Source of the DNA: Muribaculum sp.
GTDB taxonomy: Bacteria; Bacteroidota; Bacteroidia; Bacteroidales; Muribaculaceae
NCBI GenBank assembly: GCA_023664085.1
Contig: JAMPGE010000001.1
Span: 84,174-139,363, forward strand
Direction: 5' to 3'
DNA length: 55,190 nt
A model generated the notes under the pieces. The model saw only the letters and a list, made by a program, of their open reading frames with translations. It searched no databases and was not told the origin of the DNA. The position numbers were made by a program, and so were the translations under genes. Numbering within the stretch: the stretch's first letter is position 1; each line of letters begins with the position of its first letter. Shown one piece after another: positions 1 through 10,020 of the stretch.

Positions 1-128
1 CCGGTATCACGATAGTATCACAAAAGAGGGAACAATCGGGAAAAGCCGGGATATAACAGGGAAACAACAAACCCAGTCCGGGGGTTTGAATTTCAGCCAA
101 CAAACTATGTAAATTAGTGATATACAAT

Positions 129-159
129 GAAACACTACCGAAATTGTCGATAGTGTTTC
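129..159 (-). terminator. Inverted repeat just downstream of the CAT tRNA, possible terminator
   Basis: Perfect 9-bp arms GAAACACTA (129-137) and TAGTGTTTC (151-159) with a 13-nt loop, starting 12 nt past the 3' end of the minus-strand tRNA. There is no clear U-tract after it on the minus strand, so a termination role is inferred from position. Bases 1-128 hold nothing else I can identify. Confidence 0.45.
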
Positions 160-170
160 GTGGATTTGAG

Positions 171-244
171 TGGTCCCACTTGGGCTTGAACCAAGGACTC
201 CCTGATTATGAGTCAGGTGCTCTGACCAACTGAGCTATAGGACC
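171..244 (-). tRNA. tRNA with CAT anticodon (elongator Met or Ile2)
   Basis: A 74-nt cloverleaf read on the minus strand: acceptor GGTCCTA pairs with TGGGACC (one G-T pair), the D-arm contains TAGCTCAGTTGGTCAGAGC, anticodon stem CCTGA/TCAGG encloses loop CTCATAA with anticodon CAT, and the T-arm contains GGTTCAAGCC. Discriminator is A and CCA is not encoded, as is usual in Bacteroidota. CAT can be elongator tRNA-Met or tRNA-Ile2, whose C34 is changed to lysidine by TilS. The sequence alone does not settle which; there is no initiator-type C1-A72 mismatch. Confidence 0.93.
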
Positions 245-303
245 TTCAAGGTGATTGCTTTGGCTTTACATCGGTTGCTTTGGCTTTACCTTGTTTGTGT
301 CTG

Positions 304-334
304 CAAAATTAGTAATTATTTTTGGTTTTGTCAA
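304..334 (-). promoter_or_regulatory. Bacteroidales promoter for the CAT tRNA
   Basis: Read on the minus strand, a -33 box TTGAC (330-334) is followed after about 20 nt by the -7 box TAATTTTG (304-311). This matches the Bacteroidetes sigma-ABfr consensus (TTTG, 19-21 nt, TAnnTTTG). The predicted start near 298 leaves a leader of about 50 nt before the tRNA. Confidence 0.65.
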
Positions 335-413
335 CTTTTTATTCGTTTTTTTGATTTATTTTGTTGATCTCGCTCCGTATTTGTCGTTTATCGTTTGGAT
401 TTTTGCCTTTGTT

Positions 414-1319
414 TCACTTTGTTAGCCCTTCCGGCAGATAGCTTTCGAGAAGTTGTCGAAGGCTTGATGGTGTATGCTGGCGCCGCAAGTGCTCCATGCT
501 TTGGGAGTGGTCTCTTTTGGAGAGTCTTATGCCCTGACTGTTTAGCAAGAGGGGGATGTGGGCGTATTCGGGAGTAGCAAGGTTGAGGAGTCGAAGTATA
601 TGGATTTGTCGGGGTGTCGATGTGAGCAGGTCCTCTCCTCTCACAACTTCGGTTATGCCCATCATGGCATCGTCTACGGCTACCGCGAGTTGATAGGCGA
701 ATATTCCGTCTGCTCTGCGGATTATGAAGTCTCCGCATGTGGCGGTGAGATTTACTCTTTGCGTTCCCTTGATTCGGTCGGTGAATTCGATTTCCGAGTC
801 CGGCACCATGAGTCGCAGGGAGGTGTGGTTTCGGCAGAAGTCCAGTTCTATGTCTGTTGCGGGCTGTGATGTGGCGGGTCGGCACGTTCCGGGGTAGCGT
901 ATTTCTCCGTCTGACTGATGGGGAGCGGAGGCTGCCCGGATGTCGGCGCGGGTGCAGCGGCACGGATATACCAGGCCTTTGTCGGCAAGTTTCCGCAGTG
1001 CCTGCCGATAAATTTCGGTGCGTCCGCTTTGGATATACGGGGGATTTGGCCCTTTGTTTTCCAGCCCTCCCTCATCCCATTCGAGGCCGAGCCACTGAAG
1101 GTCATCTTCTATCCATTTGGCATATTCAAGACGCGAGCGGTCTCTGTCGAGGTCTTCTATTCGCAGAATCCATTTGCCTCCCCGGGATTTAATACTTCTG
1201 TAGGATGCATATGCGGCGAAAATATTGCCCAGATGCATTCTTCCGGTGGGTGATGGAGCAAATCGTCCCGCCGGAGTATCATTCACACTGCTTCCCATTT
1301 TAATTTCCGAACTCTGCAT
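414..1319 (-). CDS. gluQ: Glutamyl-Q tRNA(Asp) synthetase-like protein
   Basis: 301 aa resembling the catalytic half of glutamyl-tRNA synthetase without the anticodon-binding domain, the hallmark of GluQ-RS, which attaches glutamate to queuosine in tRNA-Asp. The class I HIGH-type motif HLGN is at residues 29-32, preceded by RFAPSPTGRM, and the KMSKS-type motif is LSKRD at 266-270. A Cys-x-Cys pair (YPCRC) with a later Cys (GTCR) fits the zinc site. Length is close to the about 300 aa of E. coli GluQ. It is the last gene of a packed operon; its ATG follows the glycosyltransferase stop directly (TAGATG). Met8 is an alternative start. A truncated GltX is less likely because all catalytic motifs are present and the end is natural. 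Confidence 0.85.
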   Translation of the reverse strand: MQSSEIKMGSSVNDTPAGRFAPSPTGRMHLGNIFAAYASYRSIKSRGGKWILRIEDLDRDRSRLEYAKWIEDDLQWLGLEWDEGGLENKGPNPPYIQSGRTEIYRQALRKLADKGLVYPCRCTRADIRAASAPHQSDGEIRYPGTCRPATSQPATDIELDFCRNHTSLRLMVPDSEIEFTDRIKGTQRVNLTATCGDFIIRRADGIFAYQLAVAVDDAMMGITEVVRGEDLLTSTPRQIHILRLLNLATPEYAHIPLLLNSQGIRLSKRDHSQSMEHLRRQHTPSSLRQLLESYLPEGLTK

Positions 1320-2612
1320 CTATTTTAGGCTGTCAAATAGCCGGATATATTTCTTTGCCACCACCGATGCCTCAAATTTGGTTCTGACATTTTCAAGCAT
1401 GGCGTTTTGCATGGTCCTGCGGGCTTTTGGATCCGTAGCAACTTTAATGGATCTGAGCAGGGCCTCCCCTATTGATTGTACTGATTCATTGAAGTCGGAA
1501 CTTAAGTCGGCAAGAAAGCCGGTTTTGCCGTCTTCCACAATATCCGGTTGTCCTCCCCTGTTGAAACTTACAGGTATGGCACCGTAAGCCTGGGCCTCTA
1601 CAAGTGTGCCGGGCAATGTTTCGTAGAGAGATGTGCTTACGAGTATATCAGAGTCTGTATATAGGTCTCTTATATTTTCTTCTCCCCGAATCATTCCCGT
1701 ATGGATTGTCTTCACGGGAATCTCACGTATGGAGTCAGAGTCTTTTACGGCTCCGAAGGTAGTAAGAGTGATTTGCCGTGCTATGTCGGGATGATATTTT
1801 TTAATCCAGTGCAAAGCACCGATAAGTACGGGCAGTCCCTTTATAGGATCATCCAGCCGGGCAGCGCCAAACAGCAGTTTAATTTCTTCCGGTGCATTGT
1901 CTTTTCTCACTTCGTGGTTAATACTATCCTTTATTGGGAAGGGATTGGGGATAACGTGAAGCGGTTGATCATACAGTAAAGCCGAACTACGGGCTTTATC
2001 GGCCAACCAGTGGCTTACGGCTACAAAATGCATTTTTCCCGTGGCATATAAGTCTTTCTTTTTTTTATACACCGGAGAAGCATGGCGCCCAAACAGCGGA
2101 CAGTTTCTGCAATCCTGACTTTTCTCGATGTACGCGGGCCCTGTACATTTGTCAATGAGCATGTATGCGCTACATTCGCCGGCATGATGACATATCGCTG
2201 TGAAGGGCCACATATCATGCATTGTCCATACGATCTTTTTTCCTTTTTCGAGAAGAATTTTTATGTCTTTAAGCGAAAGAAGGCCTTGATTAATCCAGTT
2301 AATGCATATTATATCGGCTTCCTTTACCCATGGATGCATTGATATATCCACTCCGTCGGAGGCGGTGTCTACTTTAAACAGAGTCCTCCGGTTAAATCCG
2401 TTTTTCAGGAAGATCTTGAGTCGCTCCTCAAGAAAGGGCACTTTCAATCTGAAGCTTCCTGCAGCAGCTGCAATGAAGGGTGATTTTACCAGATTCTCAG
2501 CCACGAGCATACGGGCATCCACCCCTTCGCCCCGCAAAGCCTCCATGAGCCGTCTGGTCACTATGGCGGCTCCTCCGGTAGAATCCGATTTATTTATCAG
2601 CACCACTCTCAT
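1320..2612 (-). CDS. GT4-family glycosyltransferase
   Basis: 430 aa. The N-terminal Rossmann-like part (MRVVLINKSDSTGGAA) and the C-terminal donor-binding part fit a GT-B retaining glycosyltransferase of family GT4. The EX7E donor-site motif is visible (ETLPGTLVE, in a YETLPGTLVEAQAYG context), followed by GGQPDIVEDGKTGFL. A cysteine cluster after TMHDMWPFT (CHHAGEC, DKC, CRNCP) recurs in Bacteroidales surface-glycan glycosyltransferases and may bind a metal. There is no signal peptide or membrane helix, so it acts in the cytoplasm or at the inner face of the membrane. Sugar donor and acceptor cannot be read from sequence. It sits 2 nt after folA and abuts gluQ, so it is co-transcribed with nucleotide-metabolism genes and its true pathway is probably elsewhere. 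Confidence 0.8.
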   Translation of the reverse strand: MRVVLINKSDSTGGAAIVTRRLMEALRGEGVDARMLVAENLVKSPFIAAAAGSFRLKVPFLEERLKIFLKNGFNRRTLFKVDTASDGVDISMHPWVKEADIICINWINQGLLSLKDIKILLEKGKKIVWTMHDMWPFTAICHHAGECSAYMLIDKCTGPAYIEKSQDCRNCPLFGRHASPVYKKKKDLYATGKMHFVAVSHWLADKARSSALLYDQPLHVIPNPFPIKDSINHEVRKDNAPEEIKLLFGAARLDDPIKGLPVLIGALHWIKKYHPDIARQITLTTFGAVKDSDSIREIPVKTIHTGMIRGEENIRDLYTDSDILVSTSLYETLPGTLVEAQAYGAIPVSFNRGGQPDIVEDGKTGFLADLSSDFNESVQSIGEALLRSIKVATDPKARRTMQNAMLENVRTKFEASVVAKKYIRLFDSLK

Positions 2613-2614
2613 TT

Positions 2615-3157
2615 TTATTTGCCGTGACTCCGTTTCTCTTCCCGAGGGAAGATCCTTTTATATGTGCGAAAAGTATAAGCGGGCGTGGATTCAGTCCCCG
2701 GACATTCCTCCACAAGCTGCCATTCTTCCGGATTGATTTCCGGAAACCGGGTATCAGCTTCTTCACATGTGGCGTCTACATATGTGATATAAAGCGTGTC
2801 TGCATACGGCATTGCCTGACGATAGATTTCGCCTCCCCCGATTATCATGCATGTTGCCGACCCGTCTTCCATCCGGGCAATTGTGAGTGCCGACTGGAGG
2901 GAGGGCGCCGTTTGTGCATTGGCCGGAGTGCCGTCTTTTCTGCGAGGCACGTAGTCGGCATTGCGGGTCACAATGATGTTTCTTCTGTCTTTCAGCGGTC
3001 TGAAGGGGAGCGACTCCCAGGTCTTTCTGCCCATGACCAAAGTGGTGTCCAAAGTGAGGGCCTTAAACCGGGGTAGATCGCCGGGAAGGTGCCAGATAAG
3101 ATCTCCGTTGATTCCTATGGCTCCGTCGCGGGCCACTGCCGCTATAATTGCTATCAT
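2615..3157 (-). CDS. folA: Dihydrofolate reductase
   Basis: 180 aa, slightly longer than the typical 160 aa enzyme. It reduces dihydrofolate to tetrahydrofolate with NADPH. Visible signatures are the N-terminal strand [25 protein letters not shown], the substrate-binding acidic residue in the following GDLPRFK segment, the NADPH-binding [10 protein letters not shown], and [16 protein letters not shown] near the C-terminal third. The ATG overlaps the thyA stop by 4 nt (ATGA), so translation is likely coupled; thyA makes the dihydrofolate that folA recycles. Identification is secure. Confidence 0.96.
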   Translation of the reverse strand: MIAIIAAVARDGAIGINGDLIWHLPGDLPRFKALTLDTTLVMGRKTWESLPFRPLKDRRNIIVTRNADYVPRRKDGTPANAQTAPSLQSALTIARMEDGSATCMIIGGGEIYRQAMPYADTLYITYVDATCEEADTRFPEINPEEWQLVEECPGTESTPAYTFRTYKRIFPREEKRSHGK

Positions 3158-3948
3158 ACGCTTACCGTTCCTTTAATGGGTGGATATGGATCATAGTCCT
3201 CAAGTTTGAAATCCCCGTATCTGAAGTCGAAGATATCTTTCACATCGGGGTTAAGAATCATTTTCGGCAGTCTCCGGGGTGTACGGGTAAGCTGCTCACG
3301 CACCTGATCCATATGGTTCAGATAGATATGCACATCTCCGAATGTATGGATGAATTCCCCCGGCTGAAGACCACACACCTGAGCCATCATCATCGTGAGC
3401 AAGGCGTAAGAGGCTATATTGAACGGCACTCCGAGAAATGAGTCGGCACTTCGCTGGTATAGCTGGCATGACAGTCGCCCGTCGGCTACATAGAATTGAA
3501 AAAGAGCGTGACAAGGAGGAAGACTCATGTTCGGAATATCGGCCACATTCCATGCCGACACGATGATACGTCGCGAGTAGGGATTATTCTTAATGTCGGC
3601 CACGGCTGCTGCGATCTGGTCAATAAAGCCACCGTCGTAGTCGGGCCATGATCGCCACTGATATCCATAAATATGTCCGAGGTCGCCGTCTGGCCGTGCC
3701 CATTCATTCCAGATGCGCACACCGTGCTGTTGAAGATAATGCACGTTGGTGTCGCCTTTCAGAAACCACAGCAATTCGTAGATGATGCTTTTGAGATGTA
3801 CTTTCTTAGTAGTGAGCAACGGGAAACCGTCGGAGAGGTCAAACCTCATCTGATATCCGAAAGTTGAGATTGTGCCGGTGCCGGTCCGGTCGTGCCTGGT
3901 ATGTCCGTCGGCAAGAATATGCCGCAGAAGATCAAGATATTGCTTCAT
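3154..3948 (-). CDS. thyA: Thymidylate synthase
   Basis: 264 aa, the same length as the E. coli enzyme. It methylates dUMP to dTMP using methylene-tetrahydrofolate. I place the start at MKQYLDLL (3948), because the longer reading frame would add 37 non-homologous residues inside the upstream gene, and this ATG forms an ATGA overlap with that gene's stop. With this start the nucleophile is Cys146 in [12 protein letters not shown], the E. coli position. Other signatures are the phosphate-binding RTGTGT near residue 21 and [17 protein letters not shown] for dUMP and folate. It is followed by folA with a second ATGA overlap. Confidence 0.97.
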   Translation of the reverse strand: MKQYLDLLRHILADGHTRHDRTGTGTISTFGYQMRFDLSDGFPLLTTKKVHLKSIIYELLWFLKGDTNVHYLQQHGVRIWNEWARPDGDLGHIYGYQWRSWPDYDGGFIDQIAAAVADIKNNPYSRRIIVSAWNVADIPNMSLPPCHALFQFYVADGRLSCQLYQRSADSFLGVPFNIASYALLTMMMAQVCGLQPGEFIHTFGDVHIYLNHMDQVREQLTRTPRRLPKMILNPDVKDIFDFRYGDFKLEDYDPYPPIKGTVSV

Positions 3949-4766
3949 GCTTTTTTGCTTTTTCTCATTAAGGGCGTGGCTGGACGTCGGTTTTTGTTGA
4001 TCTGGAATCTTATGGCATCGTCGCCACATACGCTCAGACAATCGAAACATCTCACGCACCGTGAATTATCTACATATCTGCTCACAACCTTTATGCATGA
4101 GGACGTACACACGTCTTCACACTTCATGCAGTTTGTGCATCTGTCGGGATCTATTTCGATATGAAAGAGAGTGCGGTCATTAAATATACCGAGGGCGGTG
4201 CCTATGGGGCACACGGTGTTGCAATACTCACGTCCGCGGAATATTGCCGTCACGAATATGGCTGTCACCGACACGGCTCCCGAAACGATGGCTCCCGTCA
4301 CGCCGTATGCAAGGTTTGCCCATGTAGCGTCCACGTCACCGGGACGGACGGATGCCGCCAGATTGGCAAGCATATTCCAGGGCTCTATAATAAAGCATAC
4401 CACCGAGATACTCAGCAGCAAACAAACAAGATAAAGCACCAGAATATCGTAGCGCCATCTGCGGGGCATGGAAAACGAGAAAGGACGGTTCAGCCTTGGA
4501 ATGCGGCGCCGTATCCACACGGCTATGTCCTGAACCGTACCTATGGGACACACCGTGGAACAGTATACCCTGCCGAAACAGAAAGAAAACACAAACCAGA
4601 AGAGAGTCACGCCTAAAGTAGTAGCCGACAAGGCCGTGGGCACGATCTGCACATCGCGGGCCACACGCACCATGGGATGGACGTCCGGACCAAGGAAAAG
4701 GAACGCCAACGAGGCCACAAAGAAGACTATGGCCAAAAAGATGCGAAATACCCGTATGTTGTTCAT
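3945..4766 (-). CDS. 4Fe-4S polyferredoxin-like membrane protein (NapH/NosR-like)
   Basis: 273 aa. Membrane segments lie near residues 5-27, 43-65, 105-130 and 155-180. Two cysteine motifs of the membrane polyferredoxin type (YCSTVCPIG near residue 68 and YCNTVCPIG near 182) precede two classical CxxCxxCxxxC clusters in the C-terminal third ([11 protein letters not shown] and [11 protein letters not shown]). This fits a protein that passes electrons between the membrane and a soluble partner. It resembles the NapH/NosR/CcoG group and Bacteroidota 4Fe-4S proteins often encoded with DUF362 proteins; no partner is adjacent here. It is the first gene of the thyA-folA operon, and the 5' leader contains two hairpins (4781-4864). 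The donor and acceptor are unknown. Confidence 0.75.
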   Translation of the reverse strand: MNNIRVFRIFLAIVFFVASLAFLFLGPDVHPMVRVARDVQIVPTALSATTLGVTLFWFVFSFCFGRVYCSTVCPIGTVQDIAVWIRRRIPRLNRPFSFSMPRRWRYDILVLYLVCLLLSISVVCFIIEPWNMLANLAASVRPGDVDATWANLAYGVTGAIVSGAVSVTAIFVTAIFRGREYCNTVCPIGTALGIFNDRTLFHIEIDPDRCTNCMKCEDVCTSSCIKVVSRYVDNSRCVRCFDCLSVCGDDAIRFQINKNRRPATPLMRKSKKA

Positions 4767-4780
4767 TTTGGTAATGAATG

Positions 4781-4864
4781 AGAGTCGGAGATCTGTAGCA
4801 ACCGCACCTCCGACTCTATGTAAAGGTCTCTAAGAGTTCGTCTTATGGAATTCTTATAAGACGA
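4781..4864. promoter_or_regulatory. Two perfect hairpins between yidC and the ferredoxin-thyA operon
   Basis: Hairpin 1 has 10-bp arms AGAGTCGGAG (4781-4790) and CTCCGACTCT (4808-4817). Hairpin 2 has 9-bp arms TCGTCTTAT (4838-4846) and ATAAGACGA (4856-4864). They follow the yidC stop and precede the next minus-strand gene, so they could terminate yidC or structure the downstream leader. Neither has a clear U-tract on the minus strand. Hairpin 2 begins in a TAAGAGTnCGTCT motif seen twice more in the window. Confidence 0.55.
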
Positions 4865-4873
4865 GGTCAAAAA

Positions 4874-6970
4874 TCAATGCTTGCCTCCGCGCTGCTTCTG
4901 CTGCTGGCGGAGCATCTCCTGCTGCTGCTTCTGCATCTCCTCAAGGCGGGCCATGAAGCCACTCTTCTTTTTGGGCTTCTTGGCAGCCTTGGCCATGGCC
5001 TCGCGTACGTCTTCCTCTTTGATAAACCGACGTACGGCATAGGTCTGAATGATGGTGATGAGCAACGAGAGGAAATAGTAATAACTCAAGCCGGCGGCAT
5101 AATTATTGAAGAATACGAGGAAGAATACCGGCATAAGATACATCATCCATTTCATTCCCGGCATCGACTGGGGCGATGACTTCATGTTGATATGGGTATA
5201 GATGATGTTGGTGGCCGTCATAAGCAGACAGAAGAGGGATATGTGGTTGCCGAAATATTCGGTGACTAGAGGAATATTTCCGCTCCACGATATAATGGCG
5301 TCAGGAGCAGAAAGGTCGTGGGCCCATAGGAAGCTTTGACCGCGAAGCTCGATGCATGACGGGAAAAAGGAGAACATCGCAAACAATATCGGCATCTGCA
5401 GAAGCATCGGCAGACAGCCCGACATCGGGGAGGCTCCCGCGCGATTGTAAAGCTCCATGGTCTTTTGCTGACGTTTGAGCGCGTTTTCCTGTCCCGGATA
5501 TTTATCGTTGATCTCCTTTATATCCGGTGCGAGTATACGCATCTTGGCCTGCGATTTATAGCTCTTGTATGTCAGAGGGAAGAGCACTATCTTTATGAAG
5601 ATGGTAAGCAGCAGGATGATTATACCGTAGTTGGAGATAAAGGATCCTAAGAAGTCAAATATAGGAATGATGATCAACGTATTGATCCATCTGAAAATAC
5701 TCCAGCCCAGTGGTATCATCCTGGTAAGCCTGAGATCTTCGTCGGTGGCCACCGTATCATCGAGCGACGACAGGAGCGGATATGAATTGGGACCGATGAA
5801 GAGCGTGAAGTTCACCGGGTTGGGGCTGTTCCAGTCATAATCGTTGATGGTGGCGTCTGCCTTGAAGTCTTTCAGATATTCCTGGCCCTTGAGGATGGAG
5901 GAGTTGAAGTCGGCATTGTTAAAGGGGCGGTCCGCTATGAGCACCGATGAGAAAAATTGGTTTTTAAAGCCGATCCACTTGATTTTAGCCTGACGCTCTT
6001 CGGAGTCATCCTTGTTTTCGTTAAGGTTTTCCACATCGCCGCCGGCGAATTTATAGAACAGTCCTGACTGTCGTTCCTCAAACATGCGTCCCTGCTCCTG
6101 ACGGTGCAGTTTCTGCTCCCAGTTAAGACCGAGTGTCTTCACGTTTGAGCCGACGAGTCGGGCCATATTCTGCTGAATCACCTTTACTCGGATCGTATAG
6201 GAATCGCCTTTGGGCAACACGTATTCAAATCCCCAGAACGCATTAGGAGCCAGCTCGAGGGTCATTCTTACCGTGGTGTCGTTAACTTGAGTGGGCGTAA
6301 AATACAGATCTGCCGTCTGTATGCCCTGAGGCAATGGCATAGTGAAGTCAAACACATTGGATTTCCCTTCGAATATCACCACGGGCTTCTTGCTCTTTAC
6401 CGACTCATCGGGATTGTATTCCGTGTCATATTTCTTAAGTTCGGCCCGGGTTATGGACCCTGATTTGGAACTGAACTGCAAGGCCAAAACGTCATTTGAC
6501 AATGGGATAACTTTGTTTTCTCCTCTTAAGAATTTGGCAAACTTACCATACTTGCCCATCGACATGGATATCTGACGCACAGTCTCCACAGCCTTTCGTT
6601 GAGTGGACACATCCATCTTGTGCAGATCCGCGGAGACCATGTCGGCCCAGGTGATGGATTTCCCGTCTACACTCACTGTGCCGAATATGGAATCTCCGGC
6701 CACGGTGAGATTTACAACTGAGTCGGAATACTGGGTGGCGTGCAGACCGTCTGCAAGCACCACGGCATGGCCATGCTCGGCGATATTGGAAAGCAGCCAG
6801 CCCTTTTCTTCCGAAGAAAGCGAATCGGGCATATTGGCCGAAGCATTCTCCGTCATCTCGACGGCACCTTTATCGGACACGGTCTGCTCCTGCTCTTTGG
6901 GAGTGAGCCACATCCATGCGAAAAACACAAGTGTGATCAGTATCAGACCGGTGATGGTATTTTTATCCAT
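4874..6970 (-). CDS. yidC: Membrane protein insertase YidC
   Basis: 698 aa using the ATG at 6970 (MDKNTITGLILI); a TTG two codons upstream would add only two residues. The N-terminal helix (residues 4-20, LILITLVFFAWMWL) is followed by a large periplasmic domain up to about residue 440, then the conserved YidC/Oxa1 core: SNYGIIILLLTIFIKIVLFPL, the cytoplasmic hairpin with MRILAPDIKEINDKYP, GCLPMLLQMPILFAMF and further helices. The C-terminus is rich in Lys and Gln (KKPKKKSGF, then QQQQ-type runs), as usual for ribosome contact. It inserts and folds inner-membrane proteins with or without SecYEG. It is somewhat longer than typical Bacteroidota YidC. It lies 153 nt downstream of pyrG on the same strand. 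Confidence 0.95.
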   Translation of the reverse strand: MDKNTITGLILITLVFFAWMWLTPKEQEQTVSDKGAVEMTENASANMPDSLSSEEKGWLLSNIAEHGHAVVLADGLHATQYSDSVVNLTVAGDSIFGTVSVDGKSITWADMVSADLHKMDVSTQRKAVETVRQISMSMGKYGKFAKFLRGENKVIPLSNDVLALQFSSKSGSITRAELKKYDTEYNPDESVKSKKPVVIFEGKSNVFDFTMPLPQGIQTADLYFTPTQVNDTTVRMTLELAPNAFWGFEYVLPKGDSYTIRVKVIQQNMARLVGSNVKTLGLNWEQKLHRQEQGRMFEERQSGLFYKFAGGDVENLNENKDDSEERQAKIKWIGFKNQFFSSVLIADRPFNNADFNSSILKGQEYLKDFKADATINDYDWNSPNPVNFTLFIGPNSYPLLSSLDDTVATDEDLRLTRMIPLGWSIFRWINTLIIIPIFDFLGSFISNYGIIILLLTIFIKIVLFPLTYKSYKSQAKMRILAPDIKEINDKYPGQENALKRQQKTMELYNRAGASPMSGCLPMLLQMPILFAMFSFFPSCIELRGQSFLWAHDLSAPDAIISWSGNIPLVTEYFGNHISLFCLLMTATNIIYTHINMKSSPQSMPGMKWMMYLMPVFFLVFFNNYAAGLSYYYFLSLLITIIQTYAVRRFIKEEDVREAMAKAAKKPKKKSGFMARLEEMQKQQQEMLRQQQKQRGGKH

Positions 6971-7123
6971 ATTCAAATATGGGGTTTGGAGTATTGTTGT
7001 TGTTTAACTTGTTTATTTATCAATTTTGGCCGCAAAAGAGTTTAGATCCAAGTGCTTACATTCGTTTGCCGCTCTGCCTGCGGATCTTTTGCAGCTTTAT
7101 TCCTTTATGCTGTTACTTCCCGT

Positions 7124-8743
<1,620 letters not shown>

Positions 8744-8807
8744 TTAATTTACAGAATAATAACTCCAAATATTATGCGTAACGACACAACATCGGCTAAT
8801 CAAAATG

Positions 8808-8815
8808 CAAAATTA
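8808..8815 (-). promoter_or_regulatory. Putative -7 box for pyrG
   Basis: On the minus strand TAATTTTG followed by CA matches the Bacteroidetes -7 consensus and would start transcription about 60 nt before the pyrG ATG. The -33 TTTG box is not clear, so the call is tentative. The gap 8738-9040 otherwise holds the plus-strand promoter at 8935-8968 and a TAAGAGTnCGTCT motif at 8895. Confidence 0.4.
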
Positions 8816-8934
8816 AGAAATTTTGTTCGATTTTTAGTCATTCCCTCAATTTTTTTAGGCTGTCGACAACTATTTCACCCTTCCGTCGGTTAATTAAGAG
8901 TACGTCTCATAAAAAGACGATACGACTCTCCTCC

Positions 8935-8968
8935 TTTTTGACGTCTTGACAATTTATTACTAATTTTG
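8935..8968 (+). promoter_or_regulatory. Bacteroidales promoter for the 9041 gene
   Basis: -33 box TTTTTG (8935-8940), a 20-nt spacer, and -7 box TAATTTTG (8961-8968). The spacing matches the tRNA promoters in this window. It leaves a leader of about 65-70 nt before the ATG at 9041. Confidence 0.65.
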
Positions 8969-9040
8969 CACCTGCTTTTCAAAAAGCTCCCGAACCGGGC
9001 CATACAATTACATAAAATATATTACATCTAAGTATTAACT

Positions 9041-9949
9041 ATGTCAAAACTTTTACTTACTGCTATCTTTGCCGCAGCTGCCGTTACCGCCTCCGCGGCT
9101 CCCCGCCAGCTCCTTTCCATCACTCAGGAAGATTACGGCTCGACTTATCTCACCTCTTTTGAATATGACAATGCCGGTCGGCTCGTAAAAATTGTGGATG
9201 GCAACACAACCCTCACTTTCGACTATTCTCAGCTTGACGCCAAGAAACTGGTCCTCACTCGTGTTGACTCCAATGAATGGTCCACTCCGGACACTTCCGT
9301 CTACGAAATGACTCTCAACGATGCAAACCTTGTCGCCAAATGGGTGGAGACTTACAATGGCGTCAAGGACGATGACTACTGCACCTTTGAATACACCGAC
9401 GGATATCTTACCAACTTCAGGCAGGTGAGCTCCGACGAAGTGGAGGAAACGAAAATCTCCTACGTCAACGGCCGAATCGAAAAAGTCGAGAACATTGACG
9501 GAAGCGTATCCGAATGCAGCGCTATCACTTTCGAATACGGTGATATTCAGAATCCCGGTTCACTCGTATTGTACGACATCATATTCGACATTGACTTCGA
9601 TGATATCGAGTACGTGGCAATGACCGGAATGCTTGGCAAAATCTATACGGCTCTCCCCATAAAGGCTACGGAAACCGACGTCTACGGATCTAAAACCAAC
9701 CTCTTCAAATGGACTGTAGATGATGAAGGATATGCCACAAAAGTGGAAATCACCGAAGAGAATTATTCCCAGCCTTACTCTTACTCTTTCGCGTGGTCCG
9801 CTTCCTCCGCTGTAAGTGCCATCAACGCTGACCTCAAAGGCACATCCCGGTTCTTCTCTATCGACGGCAAAAGCGTAGCCTCCGATGCCAAAGGCATTGT
9901 GATCGAACGTCGTGCCGACGGCTCTGTCATCAAGCGAATCAACCGATAA
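9041..9949 (+). CDS. Secreted DUF4595-like beta-rich protein
   Basis: 302 aa with a clear signal peptide (MSKLLLTAIFAAAAVTASAA, cleavage near residue 20). The mature part is a series of short beta-strand repeats with YD-repeat flavour (FEYDNAGRLVKI, FEYTDGYLTNF, ISYVNGRIEKV), resembling Bacteroidales DUF4595 proteins of unknown function. The last 40 residues (SRFFSIDGKSVASDAKGIVI and onward) resemble the short C-terminal modules found on exported Bacteroidales proteins (FSIDGKxV...GIVIERRADGSVIKRI). It stands alone between its own promoter and a strong two-way terminator, so it is monocistronic. Cell-surface or periplasmic location is inferred; function is unknown. Confidence 0.75.
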   Translation: MSKLLLTAIFAAAAVTASAAPRQLLSITQEDYGSTYLTSFEYDNAGRLVKIVDGNTTLTFDYSQLDAKKLVLTRVDSNEWSTPDTSVYEMTLNDANLVAKWVETYNGVKDDDYCTFEYTDGYLTNFRQVSSDEVEETKISYVNGRIEKVENIDGSVSECSAITFEYGDIQNPGSLVLYDIIFDIDFDDIEYVAMTGMLGKIYTALPIKATETDVYGSKTNLFKWTVDDEGYATKVEITEENYSQPYSYSFAWSASSAVSAINADLKGTSRFFSIDGKSVASDAKGIVIERRADGSVIKRINR

Positions 9950-9975
9950 TCCCAGACATCCCCTCACTTCAATAC

Positions 9976-10020
9976 TATAATCCCCCTCTCATTAATTTCC
10001 TTGATGAGAGGGGGATTATA
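9976..10020. terminator. Bidirectional intrinsic terminator
   Basis: A perfect 17-bp inverted repeat (9976-9992 and 10004-10020) with an 11-nt loop. The stem core is CCCCCTCTCAT/ATGAGAGGGGG flanked by TATAAT/ATTATA, giving A-rich 5' and T-rich 3' sides on both strands. It separates the plus-strand gene ending at 9949 from the minus-strand gene ending at 10021 and can serve both. Confidence 0.9.

Noticed and set aside
1..244. Integration site at the CAT tRNA
   Set aside because: tRNA genes are common targets, but there is no integrase and no duplicated tRNA end in view.
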